NCBI RefSeq assembly: GCF_946408925.1
Contig: NZ_CAMJUE010000013.1
Coordinates: 1-40,975 of the forward strand
DNA: 40,975 bases
From: an uncultured Methanobrevibacter sp.
GTDB taxonomy: Archaea > Methanobacteriota > Methanobacteria > Methanobacteriales > Methanobacteriaceae
Direction of reading: 5' to 3'
Part shown: positions 10,601 through 18,391 of the stretch, piece by piece
How the letters are laid out: every line of letters starts with the position of its first letter
Numbering within the stretch: the first letter of the stretch is position 1
The notes under the pieces: generated by a model
What the model saw: the letters and a program-made list of their open reading frames with translations, nothing else
The model's database searches: none
What the model was told of the DNA's origin: nothing
Position numbers and translations under genes: made by a program

Positions 10601-12236
10601 CATCTAAGCAAACTGATGCTGTTACATTACTTGACCTGTTTACAATATTATAATAAACAACAACAGTATTTCCATAGGTTACATTAGTGATTGGACTAAT
10701 GGTTACATTGGAACCTGGTTTGATGATTTCAGTTGAACTGTAAATTTTATCTGAAATAGTGTTGTTTTCCAATGCAAGACTTCCACTGTTATATATTGCA
10801 TATTCAGCGTCCCCACCATTGTCGGAGAATTTTGAATTTTTGATGTTTGCCTTACCAGTGTCTCTAATATAAACAGCACTACCGTTTACAGTAGCGTTGT
10901 TGCCGGTGAATGTAGCCTCAATATTAGCATCGCCTATAGAAACTAATAGTGCACCACCAGTTTTTCCTGCAACGTTATTAGTGAATTTAGTATTATCACT
11001 GATTGTTAAAGCATTTTCATTAGCATCATAGAAAAATATTGCACCACCATTACCTGTAGCTTCATTAGCGATAAATTCAGAATTTTTAATGTTAGTGGTT
11101 CCCCCATTGTTATTAAAATTATAAACATAAACTGCACCGGCAGTAGTAGCATTATTTTCTTCAAATACACAACCGGTTATTTCAGTAGAGGATAATTGAT
11201 TGTAAATGGCACCACCTGTAAGATTTGCAGTGTTATTGATGAATTCACTGTCACTTATATCTAACTTACCTGCATAAGATGCAAAAATTGCACCACCATT
11301 CGCAGCAGTATTGTTAATGAATTTACAATTTTCATTCACGGTTAAATTACAGTCCTTATCGACAAGGACCGCACCTGCCTGAAGTTTATTTGCCTTGTTG
11401 TTAGTGAAATTAGTTGAACTGATTATAGCCTCTCTTACTACTAACTTAACAGCACCAGTTTCATATTCGGCATAGTTGTCTTTGAATGAGCTTCCTTTAA
11501 TGGTTACCTTATCACCATTAGCAAATATTGCTCCAGCAATACTAGCAGGATTTTTAACGGTGTTTTTGCTGAATTCAGCTCCGGTAACATCCAAATTACC
11601 CTTAATAAATATAGCACCAGCAGTATCAGCACTGTTATTAATGAATTTAGTTCCTTCTTTAATGGTTACATTTCCATAGGAGAAGATTGCTCCACCCTGA
11701 CCATAATTAGTAATTGCAGTGTTATTGATAAATGCAACATTTTCTACAACCAAATTAGCCCCTTGACTAACAAAAATGGCTCCACCATTATTTGCGACAC
11801 CATTATTAATGTCCTGTGTGACACCATTACATAGAGTCAATCCTTTTAATGTTAAAGTTGAACCTTCATTTACAACAAAGAATCTGCCCATTTTATTTCC
11901 GTCAAGGATGTATTTGCCCTGACCGTCAATGGTGAAATCTTTGTCAATTACAATTTCTTTATTATCATCAGCAACTCTAGTATAGTCTTTTTCTAGAGTC
12001 AGGTTATTTCCAGCATTACTTATTTCAGTTTGTAATGTTGTGAAATTTGCCGCCGGTTCTGCTGCTGGTTCAGGATCTGCCTGAACATCTACAGCATCGT
12101 CCGCTTCCAAAGTTGTGGAATCGTCTTGTGCCAATACATCAGCAGAATCAGCGATATCTTCTGCAGCTGAAACTGCAGAAACAGAGATTATCATTAGCAT
12201 TGCCAATAATAATACCAATATCTTTGATTTATTCAA
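7617..12236 (-). CDS. large adhesin-like surface protein with Pmp and Ig-like repeats (1539 aa)
   Basis: Residues 1-25 are a signal peptide (MNKSKILVLLLAMLMIISVS, then AVSAAED). Residues about 70-500 form a parallel beta-helix of Pmp-type repeats, seen as repeated GGAIF, NNTA and FxNN. From about 530 to 1370 there are many Ig-like domains, each with a YxGDxxYY-type edge and rich in N-x-S/T sites. Three of these are present twice as an 840-bp tandem repeat. Residues about 1370-1539 contain an invasin-like domain (VTVNGKTYKATTNAKG) and a strongly basic tail (KKATPKLTAKKKTFKSK). The role is adhesion to other cells or surfaces, by family; the ligand is unknown. The start is TTG at 12236 with GGAGG seven bases upstream. 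It shares its tail and terminator with the frameshifted paralogue downstream. Confidence 0.92.
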   Translation of the reverse strand: MNKSKILVLLLAMLMIISVSAVSAAEDIADSADVLAQDDSTTLEADDAVDVQADPEPAAEPAANFTTLQTEISNAGNNLTLEKDYTRVADDNKEIVIDKDFTIDGQGKYILDGNKMGRFFVVNEGSTLTLKGLTLCNGVTQDINNGVANNGGAIFVSQGANLVVENVAFINNTAITNYGQGGAIFSYGNVTIKEGTKFINNSADTAGAIFIKGNLDVTGAEFSKNTVKNPASIAGAIFANGDKVTIKGSSFKDNYAEYETGAVKLVVREAIISSTNFTNNKANKLQAGAVLVDKDCNLTVNENCKFINNTAANGGAIFASYAGKLDISDSEFINNTANLTGGAIYNQLSSTEITGCVFEENNATTAGAVYVYNFNNNGGTTNIKNSEFIANEATGNGGAIFFYDANENALTISDNTKFTNNVAGKTGGALLVSIGDANIEATFTGNNATVNGSAVYIRDTGKANIKNSKFSDNGGDAEYAIYNSGSLALENNTISDKIYSSTEIIKPGSNVTISPITNVTYGNTVVVYYNIVNRSSNVTASVCLDDGNMQPTVETAIIKIIDNETIAITNLTAGKYLIIVFNNEDNNVYGNSSSSFFTVNKADPNLQVTAKVNAVGIIEIDATVDKNAVGNITFKVINETGAVVLEGEEEIENGAAKFAELTVLPKGKYNYTVSYENENYNTTTINSETPLVVDKEVAHIDIKSAEVNEYGMIVIKANITKDATGSVNFYFYNTDTGKNLTVPIEIGENGTIEYDENTPFEKGYYYVQIGYNGDDKYYETIETSTSEDVNVTKTAPAIDVYVSSIENNVTVKVIADNNTVSGKVNITLFDKDGKAVKNITKDMTNGAIEEVTFTGIEIGDYLVRADFLGSDDFYQTFAVNETKVIASTEMNVTATVNQFGQIVVLANLTKGATGTVLFIITNSSADNIVNLTAEILDGTALDMTTDVLAKGFYNVKAIYSGDDYHTNCTAFADVEIAKEVPVIEIINVTVDKIGAIVVNANITKGVSGNVTFLFINTDTGKNLTVPIEIGENGTIEYDELTPFEKGFYTVAITYDGDGKYYGAHEVSYVNVTKTAPTIDVDVSSIENNVTVKVTATNDTVSGKVNITLFDKDGKAVKNITKDMTNGAIEEVTFTGIEIGDYLVRADFLGSDDFYQTFAVNETKVRASTEMNVTTTVNQFGQIVVLANLTKGATGTVLFIITNSSGDNIVNLTAEIDNGTAQDWTTDVLAKGFYSVKAVYSGDDHYATSTKFGDAVIAKEYLNVTSKVSIMDGANQATIVFTFSGNASGNATAFFLNYGTNASYAIQNGTVVIDEIFDSGAQSVLLTYDGDEKYYGFYDVYADFFVKASSFIKVKANPVVYQNNGKVTITLTDNYDGKGINPIANAPVTVTVNGKTYKATTNAKGIATVTIPAKLVPKQYTATVSYAGTNTTVGDKETFKFTVKKATPKLTAKKKTFKSKTKVKKYTIVLKDNKNKAIKKVKVYLKIGKKTYTAKTSSKGKAVFKIKKLTKRGTYKAKVTFKGNKYFNKLTKKATIKVRR
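8461..10140 (-). repeat. two tandem copies of an 840-bp repeat inside the adhesin gene
   Basis: Positions 8461-9300 and 9301-10140 match with an offset of exactly 840 bases (280 codons). The best part, about 8747-8920 against 9587-9760, is identical by eye; the edges differ at scattered bases. Each copy encodes about three Ig-like domains, so the duplication is in frame and changes protein length only. Confidence 0.85.
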
Positions 12237-12264
12237 ATTATGACCTCCAAAATTATTACAAGAT

Positions 12265-12285
12265 TTAATCTAATTTTTAGATTAA
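12265..12285 (-). promoter_or_regulatory. inverted repeat in the adhesin leader
   Basis: TTAATCTA and TAGATTAA (eight-base perfect arms, five-base spacer) sit just downstream of the TATA box, where transcription should start. It could be an operator or a leader hairpin. The frameshifted paralogue has the related word TTTAATCTA in its own leader. Confidence 0.35.
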
Positions 12286-12290
12286 CCAAT

Positions 12291-12302
12291 AATATATAAG
12301 AT
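12291..12302 (-). promoter_or_regulatory. TATA box of the intact adhesin gene
   Basis: ATCTTATATATT on the minus strand lies about 60 bases upstream of the TTG start, giving a leader of about 30 bases that includes GGAGG. Confidence 0.45.
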
Positions 12303-12729
12303 AAACATAGTATATATACTATTCTAAAAAGCATTCATTATATGATTATATAAATATTGATATATACATATAAATTAATAAATTATATATATTTGTTCAA
12401 TAATTACATGAGAATAATTAAATTTTTTAATAAATCTGAAAAATAGCTTTAAACTGTATATTTTAACCACTGAATAAATGATTTACTTTATTTTATAATT
12501 TTATGAAATAAGAAAATTAATTTAATGAAATTATACTTTAAATCAAATGTGATTGATAAAATACTGGTGATTTTAATATTTTAAAAAAAACTAATTTTAG
12601 TATACATTATATAAATGAAATTATCAGCTAATTAAACAATACCTCTCTTAATGATAATTTCATTGATAATATCCCAAAATATTACAAAAAGCAATAAGTT
12701 AATAAAATACTTAAATAAAATAATAATAT

Positions 12730-14079
12730 ATGAGAATAATTCTAGCGGGAACCGGCAGTGCGGTTGGAAAGACAACTATTGCAACAGGAATAATGAAGGC
12801 ATTAAGCGAAAAATACAATGTCCAGCCATTCAAGGTCGGACCGGACTATATAGACCCATCATATCATACACTGGCCACCGGAAACACATCAAGAAATCTG
12901 GACTCATTTTTCATGAAGGAAGGCCAAGTCAGGGATTCATTCATTAAGGGAATGGAAGGTCATGACATTGCCGTTATAGAAGGTGTGAGAGGACTTTATG
13001 AGGGAATCGATTCCATAAATGACATTGGAAGCACTGCAAGTGTCGCAAAATCCCTCAAGGCACCTGTAATCCTAATCATCAATTCAAGAAGCCTTGTTAA
13101 AAGCGCCGCCGCACTGGTTTTGGGCTTTAAAAGTTTAGATCCTGAAATAAATATAGCTGGGGTGATTTTAAACAAGGTCAAAAACCGGGCACACTATGAA
13201 AAAACCAAAAGATCCATCGAGGAGATAACAAAAACCGAGGTCATCGGAGGAATAGTGAGGGATGACAATATCTCAATTGAACAGAGACATCTTGGCCTTG
13301 TTCCCGCACGTGAACGTGAAACATCAATAAAGTTCATCGACATCTGGTCAAAAACAATCAAGGAATCAATCGACCTGGACCGCCTGGTTGAAATAGCGAA
13401 ATCCGCACCGAAAATCACATCCGAAAGAATACCGATATGGAACAGACTCAACAAGCAGCCGGTCAGGATCGGTGTTGCATATGATGAGGTGTTCAATTTC
13501 TACTATAAGGAAAACATTGAAGCGCTTGAGGCAAACAATGCCAAAATAGAATATTTCTCACCCTTGAATGATGAAAGCCTTCCCGACTGCGACGGACTAT
13601 ATATAGGAGGAGGATATCCGGAGCTTTTCTCAAAGGAATTATCCGACAACACCCAAATGTTAAAGGACATCAAAAAGTTCCACACAGACTCAAGGCCCAT
13701 TTTTGCCGAATGCGGAGGTCTGATGTATCTTATGAACTCCATACATGACGACAAGGTGGTGAACATCTATCCTTATAAGTCAGTTCTCACAGACCGTGTT
13801 CAGGCTCTTAAATACACAATAGCCGAAGTTTGCCAGGACAATATCATCTCCAAAAAGGGTGAGGTCTTCCACGGCCATGAATTCCACTACTCAAAGGTCA
13901 TTGTTGATGATTTGAAAAACAAGATGGCATTCAAGGTAACAAGAGGAAAGGGTTCCCACAACAATATGGACGGTTTTATGGAGAAAAACACCCTTGCAAG
14001 CTATGTCCACACACATGTTGCGGCAATGCCTGACTTTGGAGGGAACCTGACAATTTCAGCAAGGGAGCTGGGAGATTAA
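12730..14079 (+). CDS. cfbB: cobyrinate / Ni-sirohydrochlorin a,c-diamide synthase
   Basis: This 449-aa amidase uses ATP and glutamine to convert two acetate side chains (a and c) of a corrin or nickel-sirohydrochlorin ring to amides. The N-terminal ATPase domain has the P-loop GSAVGKTT (about residues 9-16) and the substrate-linked motif [12 protein letters not shown]. The C-terminal class I glutamine amidotransferase domain has the nucleophile Cys328 in FAECGG and His427/His429 in HTHVAA. The family covers CbiA (vitamin B12) and CfbB (coenzyme F430, needed by methyl-coenzyme M reductase). In a methanogen CfbB is required; sequence alone does not let me exclude CbiA. There is no clear ribosome site, so the start (MRIILAG) rests on the family pattern. 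The next gene starts one base after the stop. Confidence 0.9.
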   Translation: MRIILAGTGSAVGKTTIATGIMKALSEKYNVQPFKVGPDYIDPSYHTLATGNTSRNLDSFFMKEGQVRDSFIKGMEGHDIAVIEGVRGLYEGIDSINDIGSTASVAKSLKAPVILIINSRSLVKSAAALVLGFKSLDPEINIAGVILNKVKNRAHYEKTKRSIEEITKTEVIGGIVRDDNISIEQRHLGLVPARERETSIKFIDIWSKTIKESIDLDRLVEIAKSAPKITSERIPIWNRLNKQPVRIGVAYDEVFNFYYKENIEALEANNAKIEYFSPLNDESLPDCDGLYIGGGYPELFSKELSDNTQMLKDIKKFHTDSRPIFAECGGLMYLMNSIHDDKVVNIYPYKSVLTDRVQALKYTIAEVCQDNIISKKGEVFHGHEFHYSKVIVDDLKNKMAFKVTRGKGSHNNMDGFMEKNTLASYVHTHVAAMPDFGGNLTISARELGD

Positions 14080-14080
14080 A

Positions 14081-15118
14081 ATGAAAAAATATGACTTTTT
14101 CAACCCACTGATTGTGACAGTTGCGGTGCTTGCATTTCTTGCGATGGGATATGTCGGATCGTTCAATTACCGATTTGCAGACCCTCTGGATTTGGAAGTG
14201 ATTTTAACCGTTATTTTTGCATGTGCGATATTCATCATAGGATATGTCATTGTCAAATTCAAAATCGATTTAAAAACAAATGAGATAAACTTTTTATCTG
14301 AAAAGCTTTTAGCAGTGCTTGTTATAGCCGCACTGATCCTGCAGACCGTCAACATGATACTTCTTGGAGGAATACCGCTATTCAACTCCACCCTAAAGGC
14401 AAATGCAACCACCAACATCTGGAGGGTTGCATATCCGTTATTCCTGATTGCAGTCAACCTGCTTCTTGCAAAATATTATGATAGAAAATATCTGATTCTT
14501 GTTATTTTGGGAGCAGTGGTGTTCGGCCTTAACGGATATAGAACCTCAGTTTTAGGAATCCTTGGAAGTTCATTCATCACACTTTACTATCTGGATAAGA
14601 TTTCAAAAAAATTCGCAATACTCTTCATAGCAGTAATAGCAGTTGGCCTTATGGCTGTCGGATACATTGCATCCCAGTCAATTGCAAACCAGCACTGGAC
14701 ACTTAATCCGCTTGAGCTGGTATTTTATCGTGCGGCCTTTACCCTTGAAGTCTTTGAAAGGATTCTGCCACTTGCCGGAACCACACATGGAAAAATCCTG
14801 TCGATGATTTTTTCATCCGGAAGCCCGAGGACATTCGTTGGAAACTATGTGCTGACAGACAACGTGTGCCTGACCTCAACACTGTTCGGACCTGTGATGC
14901 TTGATTTCGGATACATCGGACTGACAGTCCAGATGCTTTTCATGGGAGCGTTTCTTGGACTAATCCATAAGGTAAAAAAAGGTGCCGGAATAGGGATATA
15001 TGCATTCATACTGACACATACAATAATCTGGATAGAAACCGGACCGACAGACATCATGATCTGGTTTTTATATCTGATTGGAATAGTCTATCTAATTTTA
15101 AGCGTTAAAAAAAAGTAA
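14081..15118 (+). CDS. polytopic membrane protein, oligosaccharide repeat-unit polymerase-like
   Basis: This 345-aa protein has about ten hydrophobic segments from residue 5 onward, with few charged loops. A larger loop around residues 195-270 carries conserved-looking polar motifs (YRAAFTLEVFERILP and NVCLTSTLFGPVMLDFGY). This layout fits Wzy/EpsG-type polymerases that join sugar repeat units of surface polysaccharide at the membrane; the assignment is by general resemblance, so the product name is tentative. ATG lies one base after the cfbB stop with GGGAG just upstream, so it is very likely co-transcribed and translationally coupled to that gene, although the two functions have no obvious link. 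A hairpin (15126-15150) follows. Confidence 0.7.
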   Translation: MKKYDFFNPLIVTVAVLAFLAMGYVGSFNYRFADPLDLEVILTVIFACAIFIIGYVIVKFKIDLKTNEINFLSEKLLAVLVIAALILQTVNMILLGGIPLFNSTLKANATTNIWRVAYPLFLIAVNLLLAKYYDRKYLILVILGAVVFGLNGYRTSVLGILGSSFITLYYLDKISKKFAILFIAVIAVGLMAVGYIASQSIANQHWTLNPLELVFYRAAFTLEVFERILPLAGTTHGKILSMIFSSGSPRTFVGNYVLTDNVCLTSTLFGPVMLDFGYIGLTVQMLFMGAFLGLIHKVKKGAGIGIYAFILTHTIIWIETGPTDIMIWFLYLIGIVYLILSVKKK

Positions 15119-15125
15119 AAAACGG

Positions 15126-15150
15126 GAGTGAGGGATTCAGTCCCTAACTC
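15126..15150 (+). terminator. terminator-like hairpin after the polymerase-like gene
   Basis: GAGTGAGGGA / TCCCTAACTC form ten-base arms with one mismatch and a five-base loop (TTCAG), eight bases past the stop. There is no T-run on the plus strand, so termination is only possible. Confidence 0.4.
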
Positions 15151-15166
15151 AAAACCACAATTGATC

Positions 15167-16069
15167 CTATACAAAGATTAGGATTATTAATATAATCAAT
15201 GAAATGAAGAATATAAATGTTCCTTTAACGATAAAGTCGGCATTTCTATCAGTGTAAAGGGATAAACCATATGACAGTAACAATGCCACAAACATCTCTA
15301 TCAAACCAGTCATTCCGGAATCCATTCCAAGCAGTCTTCCGGCGATAAATGATATCAGATAGGAAAATACCACTACAAGAATTATCAGCACTATAGGATT
15401 TTTAATGAGTGTGAATATCAAAGATCCCTCACCGAACCGGTTGGCCCTTGTATCATAGTTATACAGGCTGGTTTGACCCCGAGGTTGTCTTGCAGGAGGA
15501 CGAATCCTGTTTAAAAATCCAAGGTTTCTTGGCACATGAGGCTCATCGGTCTGCCTGTATAAAGTGTTTTTATAAACATTCGGTTGTGCATCACGCCTCT
15601 GCATTATATATTCCATATCTGAAGCATCATAGCGGTATTCAGGATATTCCTCTTCAATATAAGCTGATGCCCCACCATCATATGGAGTATTGTCAAGGGT
15701 TGTCTGATTTGTCCTGTCCTGATACTTTTTGGCGATTTCAAGCAGGTTGTCCCTGTCTACCAGCTTAATGTTTTTCCTTAAAGCATAGTTTTTAGCCTGC
15801 TCTGTGAAATATGCTGAAGTTACTACTGTTACCTTGGAGGCCTTTATAGTGGCCTGCACATCTTCCATTTCCTTTAAAACATCGACTCCTATTAAGGACT
15901 TTTTATCATTATTTTTACATGCTACAACTACCCCAAAATCCCCAATTGTTGTGGGCAGAACAGCATATATGTCTATGACTTTTTGTGAGGTTTTAAAATT
16001 CTTGTAAACCTTAAAACCGGAGTCCTCCATTACTTTCGCTATAAAATTAATCAATTGTGGTTTTTCCAA
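15167..16069 (-). CDS. Mrr-like restriction-endonuclease-fold protein with C-terminal membrane segments (300 aa)
   Basis: Residues 1-120 resemble the Mrr-type nuclease fold: helix FIAKVMEDSGFKV, then D33 (VIDIY) and VVVACKNN with K52, then LKEMEDVQATIKASKVTVVTS. The usual acidic or Gln residue two before the Lys is Ala50 here, so cleavage activity is doubtful. Residues 125-205 are a polar linker, and the last ~90 residues hold three to four membrane segments (LIILVVVFSYLISFIAG and later). It may be a membrane-tethered nucleic-acid-binding protein; this is inference. No methyltransferase is nearby, so it is not part of a visible restriction-modification pair. I chose TTG at 16069, with GGTG five bases upstream; a longer TTG start at 16096 is possible. 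Confidence 0.75.
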   Translation of the reverse strand: MEKPQLINFIAKVMEDSGFKVYKNFKTSQKVIDIYAVLPTTIGDFGVVVACKNNDKKSLIGVDVLKEMEDVQATIKASKVTVVTSAYFTEQAKNYALRKNIKLVDRDNLLEIAKKYQDRTNQTTLDNTPYDGGASAYIEEEYPEYRYDASDMEYIMQRRDAQPNVYKNTLYRQTDEPHVPRNLGFLNRIRPPARQPRGQTSLYNYDTRANRFGEGSLIFTLIKNPIVLIILVVVFSYLISFIAGRLLGMDSGMTGLIEMFVALLLSYGLSLYTDRNADFIVKGTFIFFISLIILIILIFV

Positions 16070-16324
16070 GTTTCCACCCGCATGTGTTTTTTGCAATAAT
16101 ATTATATTTTATGCATTAAATTGTTATTAAAGTTTTTTATAAGAAAAATTATTTTTCAAAAATATGTTGTAAAATTACTTATTTTGAAAGTTAGAACAAT
16201 ATTGCAATTGTTTTAAAAAATCAATAATGAAAAATGATTATAAATCTTAAAAAGAAATAATAGATAAAGTATATATAATTTAAAACGAAATAATATAATA
16301 AATTATTAAAAGGATTGATTTATT

Positions 16325-17031
16325 ATGGAATTTGTATTAAATGATTTTCCCGACACTCAATTAAAACCTGGACGACAAGTATTCACATCAAATTTCAAAG
16401 GCAGAAAAAAAGATTGTATTAAAATCATAAGATATCTTCCAGGAGTGATTAAACATGGTGCCCCAGAACATTTTTTCATAACAGCAAAACCTGAAATGAA
16501 TAAAGCATCATTCATCAGCATATTTCAAGAATTGCTGAAGATAATTTTCAAATGATAACTATACATTTCAATAATAATGGCGGTTCCAGCGTTGAGAAAT
16601 TGATTTTAAATCTGATTAAAAAGCTATCCGATGAATTCGATAATGAATATTGGGGCAAAGATTTCGTTGGATTTTTAAAAAAAATTAATGAAATAAAAAT
16701 TGCCGGAAATGGATTCTCTTTAGAAAAACAGGAAACTTTAATACATAATTTAAAATATAATTTTTCACAGCTTTTAATTGAAATCTGTGAAAATTTTGAA
16801 AACAGAGGAATATTCTTTATAATTGATGACATTAATGGATTATCAGACAATATTGAGTTCACAAATTGGTATAAAAGTCTTTTTGAAACCATACAATTCA
16901 ACGAATATTACATTCCTGCTGCATTTGCTTTAATAAGTTATCCGGAGGAATTTGATAACTTATGCCTCATTAATGAATCCTTTTCAAGAATATTTAAACT
17001 TATTGAACTTGATAATTTTGAAGAGTTTTAA
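16325..17031 (+). pseudogene. decayed AAA-family ATPase
   Basis: Two overlapping frames form one broken gene. The first (16325-16555) reads MEFVLNDFPD, FKGRKKDCIKIIRYLP and HFFITAKPEMNKASFIS, the place where a P-loop (GxxGxGKT/S) is expected, but its glycines and Thr are lost. A shift near 16520-16530 joins it to the second frame, whose codons upstream of its ATG continue as RIAEDNFQ and then MITIHFNNNGG. The second frame (16552-17031) keeps a Walker B-like FFIIDDINGL. It ends early at LDNFEEF; a further one-base change would continue as YKYAYKF. The intact family member should be considerably longer. No function is expected now. An open stretch in the same frame to 17169 may be further remnant but cannot be identified. 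Confidence 0.8.
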
Positions 17032-17191
17032 ATATGCATATAAATTTTTACAAGAGAGTTAGACAATACCAAATCAATTGGAAAAGAAAACAGTACAATA
17101 TACAGTCTAAAAACTATATTTTACATATTTCCTAACAATGTTGACGAAGGAAACCTAAAATTATTTTAACAAAGTACACCTATTAAATTAT

Positions 17192-17968
17192 ATGAAAGCA
17201 TTAATAAGCAATGACGATGGAATAACCGCTTCTGGAATCCTTGCAAGTAAAAAAGCAGTGGAAGATTTGTGTGAAACATATGTAATAGCACCTGAAACAC
17301 AGCAAAGCGGAATCGGTCATGCATTAACATTATACGAACCATTAAGAGTAAATGAACATACACTAAAGGACGGCAGCAAAGGCTATGGAGTAAGCGGAAC
17401 ACCAACCGATGCCGTGACAATAGCACTGTTTGAGATAATGGATGAAAAGCCGGACATCATGATTTCAGGAATAAACACCGGCTACAACCTTGGAAAAGCG
17501 GAGCTTACAACATCCGGAACACTGGGAGCTGCAATCGAGGCTGCAAGCTTCGGCATACCGACAATAGCAATCTCACAGGAAGTGACACGTGACGACATCA
17601 AATTCGAGAACGGTGAAAACGAGGTTGATTTTGACTTTGCAGGAGAAATGCTAAACAAGCTTGCAAAGATAGTTTTGAAAAAAGGATTGCCTGATGGAAT
17701 TGATCTTTTAAACGTTAATGTTCCTGCCAATCCTACAGACGATGAATTTGAAGTTGCAAATTTAAGCGAAAGGATGTATGTTCCAGTTATTGACACACGC
17801 CTTGACCCCAGGGGAAAGCCCTACTACTGGATTGGCGGCGAAGAATACACTTCACATAATCCCGGAAGTGATGGTCATGCTTTACACAGTTTGAAAAAAA
17901 CAAGTATAACTCCAATAAAGATTGATTTGACAAGCGATATGGAGTCATTGCGTAAATGGTTAAAATAG
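17192..17968 (+). CDS. surE: 5'/3'-nucleotidase SurE
   Basis: This 258-aa metal-dependent phosphatase removes phosphate from nucleoside monophosphates. The SurE signature is complete: N7-D8-D9-G at the N-terminus, S39 in TQQSGIGH, and N94 in SGINTGYNLG, all of which bind the metal and phosphate. It then continues with TSGTLGAAIEA, typical of the family. The length is normal. No Shine-Dalgarno site is visible before the ATG, and AT-rich TATA-like sequence lies about 27 bases upstream (17157-17167), so the transcript may be leaderless. It converges with a 47-residue gene that ends six bases downstream. Confidence 0.96.
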   Translation: MKALISNDDGITASGILASKKAVEDLCETYVIAPETQQSGIGHALTLYEPLRVNEHTLKDGSKGYGVSGTPTDAVTIALFEIMDEKPDIMISGINTGYNLGKAELTTSGTLGAAIEAASFGIPTIAISQEVTRDDIKFENGENEVDFDFAGEMLNKLAKIVLKKGLPDGIDLLNVNVPANPTDDEFEVANLSERMYVPVIDTRLDPRGKPYYWIGGEEYTSHNPGSDGHALHSLKKTSITPIKIDLTSDMESLRKWLK

Positions 17969-17973
17969 AATAC

Positions 17974-18117
17974 CTAAAGGTTTAAGTCTTTAAGTATCTT
18001 ATCTCTTTCGGCTCTAAGTTCGCCTAAAACTTTTTCGTCAGTGCATCCGTCTTTTTTAAGTTGTGCTATTGTACGAGTAATAGCTTCTAAATTACTTTCT
18101 AATTGATTAATTGCCAT
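17974..18117 (-). CDS. small conserved-looking protein, 47 aa
   Basis: ATG at 18117 opens a 47-codon frame that ends at TAG 17976-17974. The protein starts MAINQLESNLEAITRTIAQL and ends ILKDLNL; it is charged and helical throughout, with no membrane segment. Leucines and isoleucines at about heptad spacing suggest a helical hairpin or a short coiled coil. A TATA-like box centred near 18144 lies about 27 bases upstream of the ATG, so the message is probably leaderless, and the same box can serve the divergent LSm gene. The function is unknown. Support comes from codon content, promoter position and the tight fit between surE and LSm. Confidence 0.7.
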   Translation of the reverse strand: MAINQLESNLEAITRTIAQLKKDGCTDEKVLGELRAERDKILKDLNL

Positions 18118-18134
18118 AGTATATAATATAAACA

Positions 18135-18149
18135 TTAAAGTATTTAAAG
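18135..18149. promoter_or_regulatory. shared TATA-like element between the 47-aa gene and LSm
   Basis: TTAAAGTATTTAAAG reads nearly the same on both strands. It sits about 27 bases upstream of the 47-aa start and about 50 bases upstream of the LSm start, distances that fit a leaderless and a short-leader transcript. Confidence 0.45.
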
Positions 18150-18193
18150 TTGAAAGACTAATGTAAAAATAGAATATTCAAGGATTTGAAACA

Positions 18194-18391
18194 ATGAGCG
18201 ACGATAACGTAAACAAACTTTTTACTCAGTTTAAAAACAAATATGTAAGTGTTGATTTAAGAGGAGATTATCAAACCGAAGGAAAAGTAATTGCTATTGA
18301 CAATTACCTGAATCTTGTTTTGGAAAATGATAACGGCCTTGAAACAATCAAAGGCGGAAATATCATATTCATAAGTTTAAAAGAAGATTAG
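18194..18391 (+). CDS. LSm/Sm-like RNA-binding protein (65 aa)
   Basis: A short Sm-fold protein. The Sm1 motif is seen in NKYVSVDLRGDYQTEGKVIA and the run to NLVLEND; the Sm2 motif is IKGGNIIFIS near the end, matching the family's I-R/K-G-x-N-I. Archaeal Sm proteins assemble as heptameric rings that bind U-rich RNA; their exact targets are poorly known. AAGGAT lies ten bases before the ATG. Its TAG stop interlocks with the TAA stop of the convergent marker-12 gene. It is slightly shorter than typical Sm proteins (70-80 aa). Confidence 0.85.
   Translation: MSDDNVNKLFTQFKNKYVSVDLRGDYQTEGKVIAIDNYLNLVLENDNGLETIKGGNIIFISLKED

Larger units (their letters stand above)
12237..12729. other. AT-rich divergent intergenic region
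   Basis: 493 bases between the divergent adhesin and cfbB/cbiA genes. It holds the adhesin's GGAGG ribosome site, a TATA box and an inverted repeat near 12265-12285. The rest is very AT-rich with many TATA-like words, so no single cfbB promoter can be chosen. I see no RNA gene or small protein gene here. Confidence 0.6.

Noticed and set aside
12651-12947. Plus-strand frame overlapping the start of cfbB/cbiA
   Set aside because: Its second half overlaps the conserved P-loop region in another frame, and its first half is low-complexity AT-rich DNA.
15167-17031. A working restriction or defence island (Mrr-like gene plus ATPase)
   Set aside because: The two genes converge, the ATPase is dead, and the Mrr-like protein has an altered catalytic motif; no methylase is present.
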